DNA of 64,000 nt, from the NCBI RefSeq assembly GCF_001425945.1, contig NZ_LMEB01000009.1, positions 248,001 through 312,000 of the forward strand. The letters are read 5' to 3'. The position numbers were made by a program, and so were the translations under genes. Numbering within the stretch: position 1 is the stretch's first letter; each line of letters starts with the position of its first letter. The DNA comes from Brevundimonas sp. Root1279 (GTDB taxonomy: Bacteria > Pseudomonadota > Alphaproteobacteria > Caulobacterales > Caulobacteraceae). Below the pieces are notes generated by a model that had not been told where the DNA came from, made no database searches, and saw only the letters and a program-made list of their open reading frames with translations. Shown here piece after piece: positions 8,928 to 17,493 of the stretch.

Positions 8928-9569
8928 TTGTCGAATGAACGTACGCCCCGCCGCGGCGTCCTCCTGATCGTCGCCAGCCCCTCGGGGGCCGGCAAGACCT
9001 CGCTCTGCCGTCGCCTGATGGCCGATCACAAGGGGCTGGAGCTGTCGGTCTCGATGACCACCCGCGGCATCCGCCCGGGCGAAGTCGCCGACCGCGACTA
9101 CCATTTCGTCGACGACGCCGAGTTCCAGCGCCTGATCGACGCCGACGCCTTCCTGGAATGGGCCGACGTCCACGGCGCCCGTTACGGCAGCCCGCGCGGC
9201 CCGATCGACCGCGCCCTGGCCGAGGGCCGCGACGTGCTGTTCGACATCGACTGGCAGGGCGCCCGCGACATCGCCGCGAAATGCCCGGGCGACGCCGTCC
9301 GCGTCTTCATCCTGCCGCCGAGCCTGGAAGAGCTGCGCCGCCGCCTGGTGACCCGCTCGCAGGACGCTGAGGAAGTCATCGAGCGCCGCATCGCCAACGC
9401 CAAGGGCGAAATCGAGCACTGCGGCGACTTCGACTATGTCTTCGTCAACGACGACTTCGACCGCTCCTACGCCGAGCTGGCCCACATCTACCACGCCGAA
9501 CGCAGCCGTCGTCAGCGCAACACCTGGGTCGAAGGCTACAAGCAGGCCCTGCTGCACGAAGCGGTCTGA
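8928..9569 (+). CDS. gmk: Guanylate kinase
   Basis: The enzyme phosphorylates GMP to GDP with ATP in nucleotide synthesis. The 213-aa sequence shows the P-loop PSGAGKTS, the GMP-binding region MTTRGIRPGEVADRDYHFV, and the DIDWQGA motif, all canonical. The start is a TTG with a GGAAG-type SD; the ATG at 8911 is out of frame. It normally follows yicC directly, and the intervening 1643-8927 block is accessory. A hairpin follows the stop. Confidence 0.95.
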   Translation: MSNERTPRRGVLLIVASPSGAGKTSLCRRLMADHKGLELSVSMTTRGIRPGEVADRDYHFVDDAEFQRLIDADAFLEWADVHGARYGSPRGPIDRALAEGRDVLFDIDWQGARDIAAKCPGDAVRVFILPPSLEELRRRLVTRSQDAEEVIERRIANAKGEIEHCGDFDYVFVNDDFDRSYAELAHIYHAERSRRQRNTWVEGYKQALLHEAV

Positions 9570-9590
9570 GACTTCCCTCCGGCAAGGGAA

Positions 9591-9618
9591 GAGGGGACGC
9601 GGTCGCCCGCGCCCCCTC
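9591..9618. terminator. Hairpin between convergent gmk and RTX gene 2
   Basis: A 12-bp stem with one mismatch and a TCGC loop lies between the converging gmk and RTX genes. It could end both transcripts. There is no clear T-run on the plus strand. Confidence 0.5.
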
Positions 9619-9640
9619 CCGTCACACTTGGATCGGAGGT

Positions 9641-11239
9641 CTAGAGCCAGGCGTCGTTGTGGCCGAACTCGACCAGCGCGTGGGGCGTGATCGGCATGGC
9701 GTCGTGAGCGTCGCCCATCGGCTCGAAGAAGGCCTTCTCCTGCGCCGCGCCGAACGAGGCGTCTTCCCAGATCGGCATGACCTGCATCCCTGCCGACTTG
9801 GCCAGCGCGTCGGCGGCCGGGATCGGGAACAGGTCGGTCAGCAGGAACTCTTCGCCGTTCGCGAAGCGGACGCGCTCGACGCCCATCAGCTGGTCGACGC
9901 CGTCACGGCCGGCGGTGTTGTCGGTCACCTGATAGCCGTCAAGCGTCAGGGCGATGGTGTAGTCGGCGCGCACGCCGGTGAAGACCGCGACATCGGTGCC
10001 CAGGTCGCCGACCAGGGTGTCGTCGCCGCCGCGGCCGGTCAGGACGTCATCGCCTTCGCCGCCCTGGATCACATTGGCCAGGGCGTTGCCCGTGCCCGTG
10101 AACGAACCCGTGCCGGTGAAGTCCAGGTTCTCGATGTTGGCGCCCAGGGTGAAGCGGGCGTTGGTGGTGGCCACCGCGTCGACGCCTTCGCCCGCGTTTT
10201 CGACGATCGTGTCATTGGCCGAGACGATGTAGACGTCGTCGCCCAGGCCGCCGAACAGCTGGTTGGCCGCGCCGGAGCCGCCGACCAGGGTGTCGTTGCC
10301 GGCCAGGCCGATCAGGGTGTCGCGGGCCTCGCCGCCGATGATGCGGTTGTCCATGACGTTGCCGACGCCCTGGAATTCGCCCGTGCCGGTGAAGGTCAGA
10401 TTTTCGACATTGGCCGACAGGCGCTGGCTGGCGTTGGTGGTCTGGACCAGGTCGACGCCCTCGCCGGACGCTTCGATGATCGTGTCATTGGCGCTGACGA
10501 CATAGACGTCGTCGCCGACGCCGCCCTGCAGCGTGTTGGCCGAACCGGCCCCGCCGACCAGGACGTCGTCGCCGGCCATGCCGATCAGATAGTCAGAGCC
10601 CAGGCCGCCGCGCAGGGTGTTCGAAACGCCGCTGCCGATGATGGTGTCGTTAAAGGCCGAACCGGTCGCGTCCTCGATGCCGAACAGGGTGTCCGTGCCG
10701 CCCATGCCGTCCAGGGTCGCGCCGCCGTTCAGGCGGATCGTCGCGCCCGCCGTCGAGCCGGCGTAGCTGACCCAGTCGATGCCGACGCCGCCGTCGATGC
10801 GGTCATTGCCCGCGCCGCCGATGAAGCTGTCGATCCCGCCCGCGCCGGTCAGGACGTCGTCGCCCGCGCCGCCGACCAGGAAGTCGTCGCCCAGGCCGCC
10901 CTGCAGCTGGTCGTCGCCCAGGCCGCCGTTCATGTAGTCATTGAGGTCGCCGCCGAGGAAGGCGTCGATGCCGTCCGAACCGAGGTTGACCGAGCTGAAC
11001 AGCGCGCCGCGCTGGTCGCCCGACACCAGGTCACGGACGTCGAAGAAGTCGCCGGCGCCGGCCGTCAGGCGCAGGCCTTCGTCGCCGACGCGGATCTCGG
11101 AACCGGTCAGGACGCCGTCAGTATCTTGGGACTGCAGCCGTACAGCGGCGCCGCCGTCCTGGCCCGTAAGGAGCCCGGAGTCGTTGTTCAGGCCGTTGCC
11201 GACTTCCGAACTGGTAAACGTAACGCGAGTGGTAGCCAT
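9641..11239 (-). CDS. RTX (hemolysin-type calcium-binding repeat) protein 2
   Basis: This is a 532-aa protein beginning MATTRVTFTSSEVGNG. The start is fixed by AGGAGG (complement of 11248-11253) 8 nt before the ATG; the longer frame upstream is not used. Residues 95-150 and several later blocks are RTX nonapeptides (GGLGDDQLQGG, GGAGNDRIDGG). Two or more copies of the module GDDVYxVSANDTIxE...SANVENLxFTGTGxFxG are close in sequence to modules in the other two RTX proteins. There is no signal peptide. The acidic, histidine-bearing tail ends EFGHNDAWL, probably the type I secretion signal. No protease or lipase domain is visible. Confidence 0.85.
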   Translation of the reverse strand: MATTRVTFTSSEVGNGLNNDSGLLTGQDGGAAVRLQSQDTDGVLTGSEIRVGDEGLRLTAGAGDFFDVRDLVSGDQRGALFSSVNLGSDGIDAFLGGDLNDYMNGGLGDDQLQGGLGDDFLVGGAGDDVLTGAGGIDSFIGGAGNDRIDGGVGIDWVSYAGSTAGATIRLNGGATLDGMGGTDTLFGIEDATGSAFNDTIIGSGVSNTLRGGLGSDYLIGMAGDDVLVGGAGSANTLQGGVGDDVYVVSANDTIIEASGEGVDLVQTTNASQRLSANVENLTFTGTGEFQGVGNVMDNRIIGGEARDTLIGLAGNDTLVGGSGAANQLFGGLGDDVYIVSANDTIVENAGEGVDAVATTNARFTLGANIENLDFTGTGSFTGTGNALANVIQGGEGDDVLTGRGGDDTLVGDLGTDVAVFTGVRADYTIALTLDGYQVTDNTAGRDGVDQLMGVERVRFANGEEFLLTDLFPIPAADALAKSAGMQVMPIWEDASFGAAQEKAFFEPMGDAHDAMPITPHALVEFGHNDAWL

Positions 11240-11343
11240 GGTTGAAACCTCCTGGGGAGACGGCGGTTTGCCGTCCAGATCCGGCCTTATTTTCCGGCGG
11301 CCACCAAAACCTGCGTGTTGGAAATTCGCCTCAGCTTCACCGT

Positions 11344-11362
11344 AAAAAAATGGCAATTTTTT
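11344..11362. promoter_or_regulatory. AT-rich A7/T6 element upstream of RTX gene 2
   Basis: Seven A's, a 6-nt spacer and six T's lie about 105-123 nt before the RTX start, in an otherwise GC-rich region. Such patches are bound by H-NS- or MucR-like silencers in other proteobacteria. This role is inferred. Confidence 0.3.
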
Positions 11363-11414
11363 CTTTGGAACCATTGGGATGGGCGCGTTTTCGCCTGTGA
11401 GGCGAGTGCCTATT

Positions 11415-11566
11415 AAGGCTTGTGGCGAACTGGTGGTGGGCGGGATACGCGCTTGACGCGTGGCGCTCCGGGCGGCGCCGGGCTGCCCTACGACCTTCCG
11501 GGTAGGCAAGCTCCCGATAGGCCGAAAGGTCTAGGGCGATGGTGTCACTTGTCGCTCTCCAGCCTT
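11415..11566 (+). ncRNA. Candidate 6S RNA (ssrS-like)
   Basis: The 409-nt gap between RTX gene 2 and hemA can be folded by hand into a 6S-like rod. The closing stem pairs AAGGCT (11415-11420) with AGCCTT (11561-11566), followed by GGCGA with TCGCT. Next come a large asymmetric bubble containing a CGCG/CGCG hairpin, then a GTGGCGCTCCG segment as in enterobacterial 6S. The apical arm pairs TGCC-TAC with GTA-GGCA. A GGCC-GAAA-GGTC hairpin lies on the 3' side. The size (about 150 nt) fits. The ends are approximate and no covariance model could be run. Confidence 0.42.
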
Positions 11567-11648
11567 TCCCGGATGTTTCAGGCGGGCTGTATCGACGTGG
11601 CGTGCTGGAGGGCGGGTCCCGTCTGGATAATGTAGAGGGGGCATTGCC

Positions 11649-12863
11649 GTGGATTATTCTGCGTCATTCGACAGCGCCATCGCGAGCTTGCACGCCGAAG
11701 GCCGCTACAGAGTATTCATCGACATCCTGCGCAACAAAGGCGCCTTCCCTCGCGCCCGCTGCTATCATGAGACGGACAAGCCGCGCCCGATCACCGTCTG
11801 GTGCTCGAACGACTACCTCGGCATGGGCCAGCACCCGACCGTCATCGCGGCCATGGAGGCGGCCCTGCACGACGTCGGCGCCGGCTCGGGCGGCACGCGC
11901 AACATCGGCGGCAACACCCACTACCACCTCGCCCTCGAGGCCGAGCTGGCCGACCTGCACGGCAAGGAGGCGGCGCTTCTGTTCACCTCGGGCTTCGTCT
12001 CCAACGAGGCCACCCTGTGCACCCTGGGCACCGTCCTGCCGGACTGCATCATCTTCTCCGACGCCCTGAACCACGCCTCGATGATCGCGGGCATCCGCAA
12101 CTCGGGCTGCAGCAAGCGCGTGTTCCGCCACAACGACCTGGACCACCTTGAAGAGCTGCTCGCCGCCGCCCCCGCGGGCGCCGCCAAGGTGATCGCCTTC
12201 GAGAGCGTCTACTCGATGGACGGCGACGTCGCCCCCATCGCCGCCATCTGCGACCTGGCCGACAAATACGGGGCCCTGACCTATCTCGACGAGGTCCACG
12301 CCGTCGGCATGTACGGCCCGCGCGGCGGCGGCGTGTCCGAGCGCGACGGCGTCGCCGACCGCGTCACCATCATCGAGGGCACCCTGGCCAAGGCCTTCGG
12401 CGTCATGGGCGGCTACATCACCGCCGAGCGGCGCATCGTCGACGTCATCCGCAGCTACGCCCCCGGCTTCATCTTCAGCACCTCCCTGTCGCCGGTGCTG
12501 GTCGCCGGGGCCCTGGCCAGCGTGCGCCACCTCAAGGCCTCCCAGGCCGAGCGCGACGGCCAGCAGCGCCACGCGGCCCTGCTCAAACAGGCGCTGGTCG
12601 CCGCCGGCCTGCCGCTGATGCCCTCGACGACGCACATCGTGCCGGTGCTGGTCGGCGACCCGGTCAAGGCCAAGGCCATCAGCGACCGCCTGCTCTCCGA
12701 CTTCGGCGTCTATGTGCAGCCGATCAACTACCCGACCGTGCCCAAGGGGACCGAGCGCCTGCGCTTCACCCCCGGCCCCCTGCACGACGAGGCCATGATC
12801 GCCGACCTGGTCGCCGCCCTCGTCGAGGTCTGGGCCCTGTTCGAGCTCAAGCTGGCGGCCTAG
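11649..12863 (+). CDS. hemA: 5-aminolevulinate synthase
   Basis: The enzyme condenses glycine and succinyl-CoA to 5-aminolevulinate, the first step of the Shemin pathway typical of Alphaproteobacteria. The protein has 404 aa. It shows [13 protein letters not shown] near the N-terminus, the glycine-rich [26 protein letters not shown], and [12 protein letters not shown] with the PLP-binding Lys. It starts at a GTG with AGAGGGGG about 7 nt upstream. The long leader may hold the candidate 6S RNA and the hemA promoter. Confidence 0.95.
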   Translation: MDYSASFDSAIASLHAEGRYRVFIDILRNKGAFPRARCYHETDKPRPITVWCSNDYLGMGQHPTVIAAMEAALHDVGAGSGGTRNIGGNTHYHLALEAELADLHGKEAALLFTSGFVSNEATLCTLGTVLPDCIIFSDALNHASMIAGIRNSGCSKRVFRHNDLDHLEELLAAAPAGAAKVIAFESVYSMDGDVAPIAAICDLADKYGALTYLDEVHAVGMYGPRGGGVSERDGVADRVTIIEGTLAKAFGVMGGYITAERRIVDVIRSYAPGFIFSTSLSPVLVAGALASVRHLKASQAERDGQQRHAALLKQALVAAGLPLMPSTTHIVPVLVGDPVKAKAISDRLLSDFGVYVQPINYPTVPKGTERLRFTPGPLHDEAMIADLVAALVEVWALFELKLAA

Positions 12864-13023
12864 AGCGCCCGGATTCTCGGCCCGGCCCCGCGGCCTTCGG
12901 CGCCGACCATCTCGGAGTCGCTGCGACAACTCCCGCCCGAGCTTGGGACCGACCGCCCCTTGAACCCGCCCGCGCGGCCCCTATCTCCAACCTACTGTTT
13001 CAACAACGAAAGGAGGTGGTCGA

Positions 13024-13098
13024 ATGTCTCATTGTCTCACGCCGCGCGCGGCCCGTCGGATGAGCCCGGCCTCCCCTCTGGCGGGGGCCTTCGCCTGA
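13024..13098 (+). CDS. 24-codon small ORF with extended Shine-Dalgarno
   Basis: This short ORF begins MSHCLTPRAARRM and is rich in Arg, Ala and Pro. It is preceded by CGAAAGGAGGTGGTCG, which can pair over about 14 nt with the 3' end of 16S rRNA, far more than a normal SD. An intrinsic terminator follows 27 nt after the stop. A possible promoter (TTGAAC, 16 nt, TATCTC) lies around 12960-12987. It could be a small protein, a leader, or an sRNA with a peptide. It is not recognised as a known family and was too short for routine ORF calling. Confidence 0.5.
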   Translation: MSHCLTPRAARRMSPASPLAGAFA

Positions 13099-13125
13099 CG
13101 TAGCCGTACGCGGCTGAACAATGAA

Positions 13126-13156
13126 GGGCCGCCCCTCCGACGGGGCGGCCCTTTTT
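13126..13156 (+). terminator. Intrinsic terminator of the small unit
   Basis: A perfect 10-bp stem (GGGCCGCCCC with its complement) with a TCCGAC loop is followed by TTTTT. One of the clearest Rho-independent terminators in the window, it ends the 13024-13098 unit. It may also terminate hemA readthrough. Confidence 0.9.
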
Positions 13157-13218
13157 GCTGCGGGCGCTCGGCGGACAAGCCTTGCCTTGAGTCAGAAACC
13201 CCAAAGAGCCTGCGCCCC

Positions 13219-13518
13219 TCAGTGGCCTATGACCGTCGGCAAGGCCTGCCAGACGATGGCGATGACCGCCACACCGGATCCGAATGCGGCGATCTGACCC
13301 GCGAAAGCGTCTTTGCGATCACGCAGGCGCCGGAGGGCGGCCCAAAGCGAGGCGGCGGCGGTCAAGGCGCAAAGCCCGCTGAAGGCGAGCCCGGCCATGC
13401 GCCATCCTGCGTCGTCGGCCGTCGCCACGACGTCTGCGACGCTGGAAATCAGATAAACGCCGATGAAGTGGACGGCCCAGACGATCAGACCGCCGGTCAT
13501 CCAGGCCCAGGTCCTCAC
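13219..13518 (-). CDS. Small membrane protein of the cytochrome oxidase operon
   Basis: This is a 99-aa protein with three predicted transmembrane helices (residues of about 5-27, 38-60 and 74-94). It begins MRTWAWMTGGLIVWAVHF and overlaps the end of the oxidase subunit I+III gene by 4 nt, so it is the last gene of the operon. Its size and position suit an accessory or assembly subunit of the oxidase. No known family is recognised. Confidence 0.7.
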   Translation of the reverse strand: MRTWAWMTGGLIVWAVHFIGVYLISSVADVVATADDAGWRMAGLAFSGLCALTAAASLWAALRRLRDRKDAFAGQIAAFGSGVAVIAIVWQALPTVIGH

Positions 13519-16067
13519 AGCGCCCCCGGGAACAGGGCGGTGAGGGCGGCCGAGAAAGCGCCCTGTCCGGCGGAGTAGGCGAAGAACAGGGCGATCAGCT
13601 GGAAGGTCGAGCGCCGGCGCGCCTCAACGTGCCCGAAGACCAGCCGCAGCGTGGCGTAGAGCGCCATCAGGGCGACGATGCCGATGAAGAAGCCGTGCCA
13701 GGACAGCAGGGCGAAGACGGTGGCGCCCTGCCCGGTGGCCGATGCCTGCAGACCCGCGTCGATCCAGCCGTTCAAGTCGATCCACCAGGCCGCGCCGAGC
13801 GCGGCGGCGGCCAGCAGCATCAGCAGGGTGGCGATGACCGGGCTGCGCGGACGGTCCAGCGACAACGCTCTGCACGACAGCCAAGCGAAAAGGGCCCCGA
13901 TGAGGTTCGCGCCGAGCGTGAGGTAGAGACTCGTGGAGGGTGGCGGCGCGAGCCAATCCTGCGGATTTCGGCTCCACAGGAAGACGTAGCTGAAGCCGGC
14001 CAGCAGGGCGACCATGCCCGCCACGATCAGGGTGATGACCATGGCCCACCAGCCATGGCTGGACGGACCGCTCATATAGGTCGGCAACCGGATGCCGCCG
14101 CCGATATCGACCGTCTCTGCGATGTGCGGTCGATCCAGCATCCAGCACCAATGCATGATGCACCAGACGGCCAGGATCCCGCTGATGGCCGATGCGACGT
14201 AGGCCTGCACGGTCAGCAGCAGGAACAAGCCCGCCGTGAAGATCGCCGCCCAGACATGCCAGGGCGAGGGCGACGGCATGCGCTGCAGATATTGCGGCTC
14301 GGCGTTCAGGGTAGAGGTGACGATGGTCTCGCGCTCGCCGGTGGGGGCGTTGGGCAGGAAGTAGCGGCCCCCCTCGACGTCGCGGGCGAGATTCTTCTGC
14401 TCCCAGAGCGGATAGAGGCTGTTCACGACGGGCACCGAGCGCACCGAATAGAGGCCGGTGGGAAGCCACTCCAGTCCGGGGGCGTCATGGATGTTGCCCG
14501 CGTCGCGGTCGCCGAAGGGGCGGAAGTTGCGGGCCATGTCGATGACCCAGAGCAGGACGCCGATGGCGGTGATCGCCGCGCCGATGCTCGAAATCATGTT
14601 GGGCAGCTCCAGTCCGCGTCCCGGCAGATAGGTGAAGACCCGCCGCGGCATGGCCATCAGCCCGCTGAGGTGCATCGGCAGGAAGGTCACGTGCATGCCC
14701 GCGAACATCAGCCAGAAGACCCATTTGCCCATCCGCTCGCTGAGCGGGCGGGTCGAGGACATGGGCAGCCAGTAGTAGATAGCCGCGAAGAAGGGGAAGA
14801 CCATCCCTCCGATCAGCACATAGTGGAGGTGGGCGACGATGAAGTAGCTGTCGTGGGCCTGCCAGTCGAAGGGGACCATGGCGACCATGACGCCGGTCAG
14901 CCCGCCCATGACGAAGGTGACGATGGCCCCGGTGACGAACAGTCCCGCCGTTGTGAAACGCATCTTGCCCGCAGCGATCGTCCCGATCCAGGCAAAGACC
15001 TGCACGCCCGCGGGCACCGACACCGCCATCGACGCCGCCGAAAAATAACTCGTGGAGATGGTCGGCATGCCGGTGGTGAACATGTGATGGGCCCACACGC
15101 CGAAGCTGATGAAGCCGGTGGCCAGCATGGCCAGCACCACGGCGTTGTGGCCCAGTAGGGGCATCCGCGCGATGCCTGGGATCATGGTCGACATGGCCCC
15201 CGCCGCGGGCAGGAAGATGATGTAGACCTCGGGGTGGCCGAAGAACCAGAACAAGTGCTGCCACAACATCGGGTCGCCGCCCTTGACCGGATCGAAGAAG
15301 GGCCAGCCGAAGACCCGTTCCAGCTCCATCAGAGTGGTCGCCAGGATCACCGACGGGAAGGCGATGATGATCATTCCGGCGAAGATCAGCATGGCCCAGG
15401 CGAAGATCGGCATCTTGTCCAGCGTCATGCCGGGCGCGCGGTTTCGCAGCACGCCGACGATGATCTCGATGGCGCCGGCGATGGCCGAAATCTCGATGAA
15501 GCCGATGCCCAGCAGCCAGAAGTCGGCGTTGATCCCAGGCGAAAAGGCCGTCGAGCTCAGCGGCGGATACATGAACCAGCCGCCGTTCGGCGCGAGGCCG
15601 AAGAAGAGCGAGCAGAAGAAGGCCAGCCCGCCGATCAGGTAGGCCCAGAAGGCGTAAGCGCTGAGGCGGGGGAAAGGCAGGTCGCGCGCCCCCAGCATCT
15701 GAGGCAGCAAAAGCACCGCCAACGCCTCGACGGCGGGGACGGCGAACAGGAACATCATCATCGTGCCGTGCACGGTGAAGATCTGGTTGTAGGTCTCGGG
15801 CGGAAGGACGCCCGCCATTGGCACGGCCAGCTGGGTCCGCATCAGGACCGCGAGAATGCCCGCCAGCACGAAGAAGAGCATGGCTGCGCCGACGTAGTAG
15901 ACGCCCACGAAATTGTTGTTGATGGCGGTGATCCACTGCCAGCCCTTCGGGCGGCACCAGATGCGCTCCAGCTCTTCCAGCTCGCCATCCGGTCGCGGTC
16001 CCGTCGTCGGGAAGCGCTCGTAGAGGGCGGTGTCGAACCCGGTTTCCTTTTCGAACTGTGAACTCAC
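13515..16067 (-). CDS. ctaD: Cytochrome c oxidase, fused subunits I and III (caa3 type)
   Basis: This is a proton-pumping terminal oxidase subunit in the inner membrane. Subunit I features: WFFGHPEVYI, the haem-copper pair WAHHMFTTGMP, and HLHYVLIGGMVFPFF with the haem a/a3 ligands. After about residue 620 a further helical region of about 230 aa matches a C-terminal subunit III-like domain (DRPHIAETVDIGG, SSHGWWAM, then SWHGFFIGI), making a I-III fusion. The GTG at 16067 overlaps the coxB stop (GTGA) and gives 850 aa. An ATG at 16085, 22 nt into coxB, is the alternative. The order coxII-coxI/III-small membrane protein is an operon. Confidence 0.92.
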   Translation of the reverse strand: MSSQFEKETGFDTALYERFPTTGPRPDGELEELERIWCRPKGWQWITAINNNFVGVYYVGAAMLFFVLAGILAVLMRTQLAVPMAGVLPPETYNQIFTVHGTMMMFLFAVPAVEALAVLLLPQMLGARDLPFPRLSAYAFWAYLIGGLAFFCSLFFGLAPNGGWFMYPPLSSTAFSPGINADFWLLGIGFIEISAIAGAIEIIVGVLRNRAPGMTLDKMPIFAWAMLIFAGMIIIAFPSVILATTLMELERVFGWPFFDPVKGGDPMLWQHLFWFFGHPEVYIIFLPAAGAMSTMIPGIARMPLLGHNAVVLAMLATGFISFGVWAHHMFTTGMPTISTSYFSAASMAVSVPAGVQVFAWIGTIAAGKMRFTTAGLFVTGAIVTFVMGGLTGVMVAMVPFDWQAHDSYFIVAHLHYVLIGGMVFPFFAAIYYWLPMSSTRPLSERMGKWVFWLMFAGMHVTFLPMHLSGLMAMPRRVFTYLPGRGLELPNMISSIGAAITAIGVLLWVIDMARNFRPFGDRDAGNIHDAPGLEWLPTGLYSVRSVPVVNSLYPLWEQKNLARDVEGGRYFLPNAPTGERETIVTSTLNAEPQYLQRMPSPSPWHVWAAIFTAGLFLLLTVQAYVASAISGILAVWCIMHWCWMLDRPHIAETVDIGGGIRLPTYMSGPSSHGWWAMVITLIVAGMVALLAGFSYVFLWSRNPQDWLAPPPSTSLYLTLGANLIGALFAWLSCRALSLDRPRSPVIATLLMLLAAAALGAAWWIDLNGWIDAGLQASATGQGATVFALLSWHGFFIGIVALMALYATLRLVFGHVEARRRSTFQLIALFFAYSAGQGAFSAALTALFPGAL

Positions 16068-17017
16068 TTCAGGCTCTCGAGCCATCCGGAGACGTCGCGC
16101 AGTTCCTTGCCGGTCAGCACCGGATAGGCGGGCATCCGGTTGCCGGGCTTGATCGACTGGCTGTCCGAAATCCAGCCCGCCATCACGCCCTGGTTGTTCG
16201 GAAGGATGCCCGCGCCGAGCGTTCGCCGCGACCCGACGTGGCTCAGGTCCGGCCCGGCCTGCCCATTGAAGGCCGTGCCCGCCACCGTGTGACAGGCGCC
16301 GCAGCCGGCGCGGGCGAAGACCTGCGATCCGGCGGTGGTCTGCAGGGCGGCGGGTGACGGCGCGGCCTGGCGGGCGCGCCACGCCTGATACGCCGCCGGC
16401 TCATGGGCCACGACGACGAAGCCCATCAGGGCGTGGGGGCCGCCACAGTATTCGGCGCATTGACCTCCGTAGGAGCCGGGGGCGTCGGCCTGGATCCGGA
16501 TCAGGTTGCGACGGCCCGGGATCATGTCGACCTTGCCGGCCAGACGCGGCGCCCAGAAGCTGTGAATCACGTCGGCGGAGTCGAGCTCGATCACCACGGG
16601 CTGTCCGGCCGGAATGTGCAGCTCGTTGGCGTCGTGGAACGCCTCTCGGCCCTGGTCGTCGAGGTAGGCGACGCGCCACCACCACATCTCGCCGGTGACG
16701 CGCACGCGCATTTCGCCGGGACCGGGCTCCTGCGTCAGGTGGCTGGTCAGCCCCAGGCCATAGATCAGCAGGGCGGTGAGCACGATGACGGGGAAGGCGA
16801 AGCCGCCGATCCACACCAGCTTGCGCCCGCCCAGCCTGTCGCGCCAGCGGCGGGGGCCGAACAGGGCGACGGCGAGGGCCACGACGACGATCAGCAGCAC
16901 CGAGCCGGCCATGGCGAACAGCACCCAGGACAGAGTGTGCAGGGGCTCGGCGAAAGGCCCCGCCGGGTCCAGCGCCGCGGGCGGCCAGGCCGCCGTTCCG
17001 TCGGCGGCCCTAGTCAT
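16064..17017 (-). CDS. ctaC: Cytochrome c oxidase subunit II with fused cytochrome c domain
   Basis: This is a 317-aa caa3-type subunit II. Two transmembrane helices (about residues 26-50 and 70-92) precede a periplasmic cupredoxin domain with the CuA site CAEYCGGPHALM. A C-terminal haem c domain follows, with the CGACH motif and a distal Met in GNRMPAYPVL. It receives electrons from soluble cytochrome c. The start overlaps the end of the upstream cytochrome c gene by 8 nt. The protein has no classical signal peptidase II lipobox. Confidence 0.93.
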   Translation of the reverse strand: MTRAADGTAAWPPAALDPAGPFAEPLHTLSWVLFAMAGSVLLIVVVALAVALFGPRRWRDRLGGRKLVWIGGFAFPVIVLTALLIYGLGLTSHLTQEPGPGEMRVRVTGEMWWWRVAYLDDQGREAFHDANELHIPAGQPVVIELDSADVIHSFWAPRLAGKVDMIPGRRNLIRIQADAPGSYGGQCAEYCGGPHALMGFVVVAHEPAAYQAWRARQAAPSPAALQTTAGSQVFARAGCGACHTVAGTAFNGQAGPDLSHVGSRRTLGAGILPNNQGVMAGWISDSQSIKPGNRMPAYPVLTGKELRDVSGWLESLK

Positions 17018-17381
17018 GGAGCGTGTACAGGTAGGCGGCCACGTCGCGGGCCTCGGAGTCGGTCAAAGGCATGGCGGGCATGGCGGTGGCGGGCGCCATC
17101 GAGGGCGCATCCTTGAGGAAGGCGATCAGCGATTCGGGGCGGTTCGGGAACTGTCCCGCGATCATCGGGCTGTCGGCGAAACCGTGAAGCGAGGGGCCGG
17201 CAAGTCCCTTGGGCCAGGCGACGCCGGGCGTGTCATGACAGGCGGCGCAGCCCATGCGTTCGATCACCTCGAGCCCATGGTTCGCGTCCGCGCCCATTAT
17301 GGTCCGGGGCGGATCCGACTTGTCCGCACAGGCGCACAGGGTCGTGGCCAAGGCGATCGCGCCCCGCCTCACGCCGGACAT
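17010..17381 (-). CDS. Small cytochrome c (oxidase operon)
   Basis: This is a 123-aa monohaem cytochrome c. The signal region MSGVRRGAIALATTLCACAD is followed by the haem-binding CAACH at about residues 45-49. A distal Met is likely in PAMPLTD. It is the first gene of the oxidase operon and overlaps subunit II by 8 nt, so it is probably the electron donor to the caa3 oxidase. A Cys in the signal region could make it a lipoprotein, but the lipobox is poor. Confidence 0.85.
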   Translation of the reverse strand: MSGVRRGAIALATTLCACADKSDPPRTIMGADANHGLEVIERMGCAACHDTPGVAWPKGLAGPSLHGFADSPMIAGQFPNRPESLIAFLKDAPSMAPATAMPAMPLTDSEARDVAAYLYTLHD

Positions 17382-17445
17382 GGAAACTCGGGAATCGTCA
17401 TCGCGCCTCTTCGCCGCTGCCGATCAAACCCGTCCCCATGGTCAA

Positions 17446-17466
17446 GGTTCCGCCTGAAGCGGAACC
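17446..17466. promoter_or_regulatory. Perfect hairpin in the divergent cytochrome promoter region
   Basis: GGTTCCGC and its exact complement are separated by CTGAA, ending exactly one base before a GTG at 17467. It may be an operator or an RNA hairpin. It makes the GTG at 17467 an unlikely start for the plus-strand cytochrome gene. Confidence 0.4.
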
Positions 17467-17493
17467 GTGGCGGTCGGGCGGTGTTGGCGGGAT

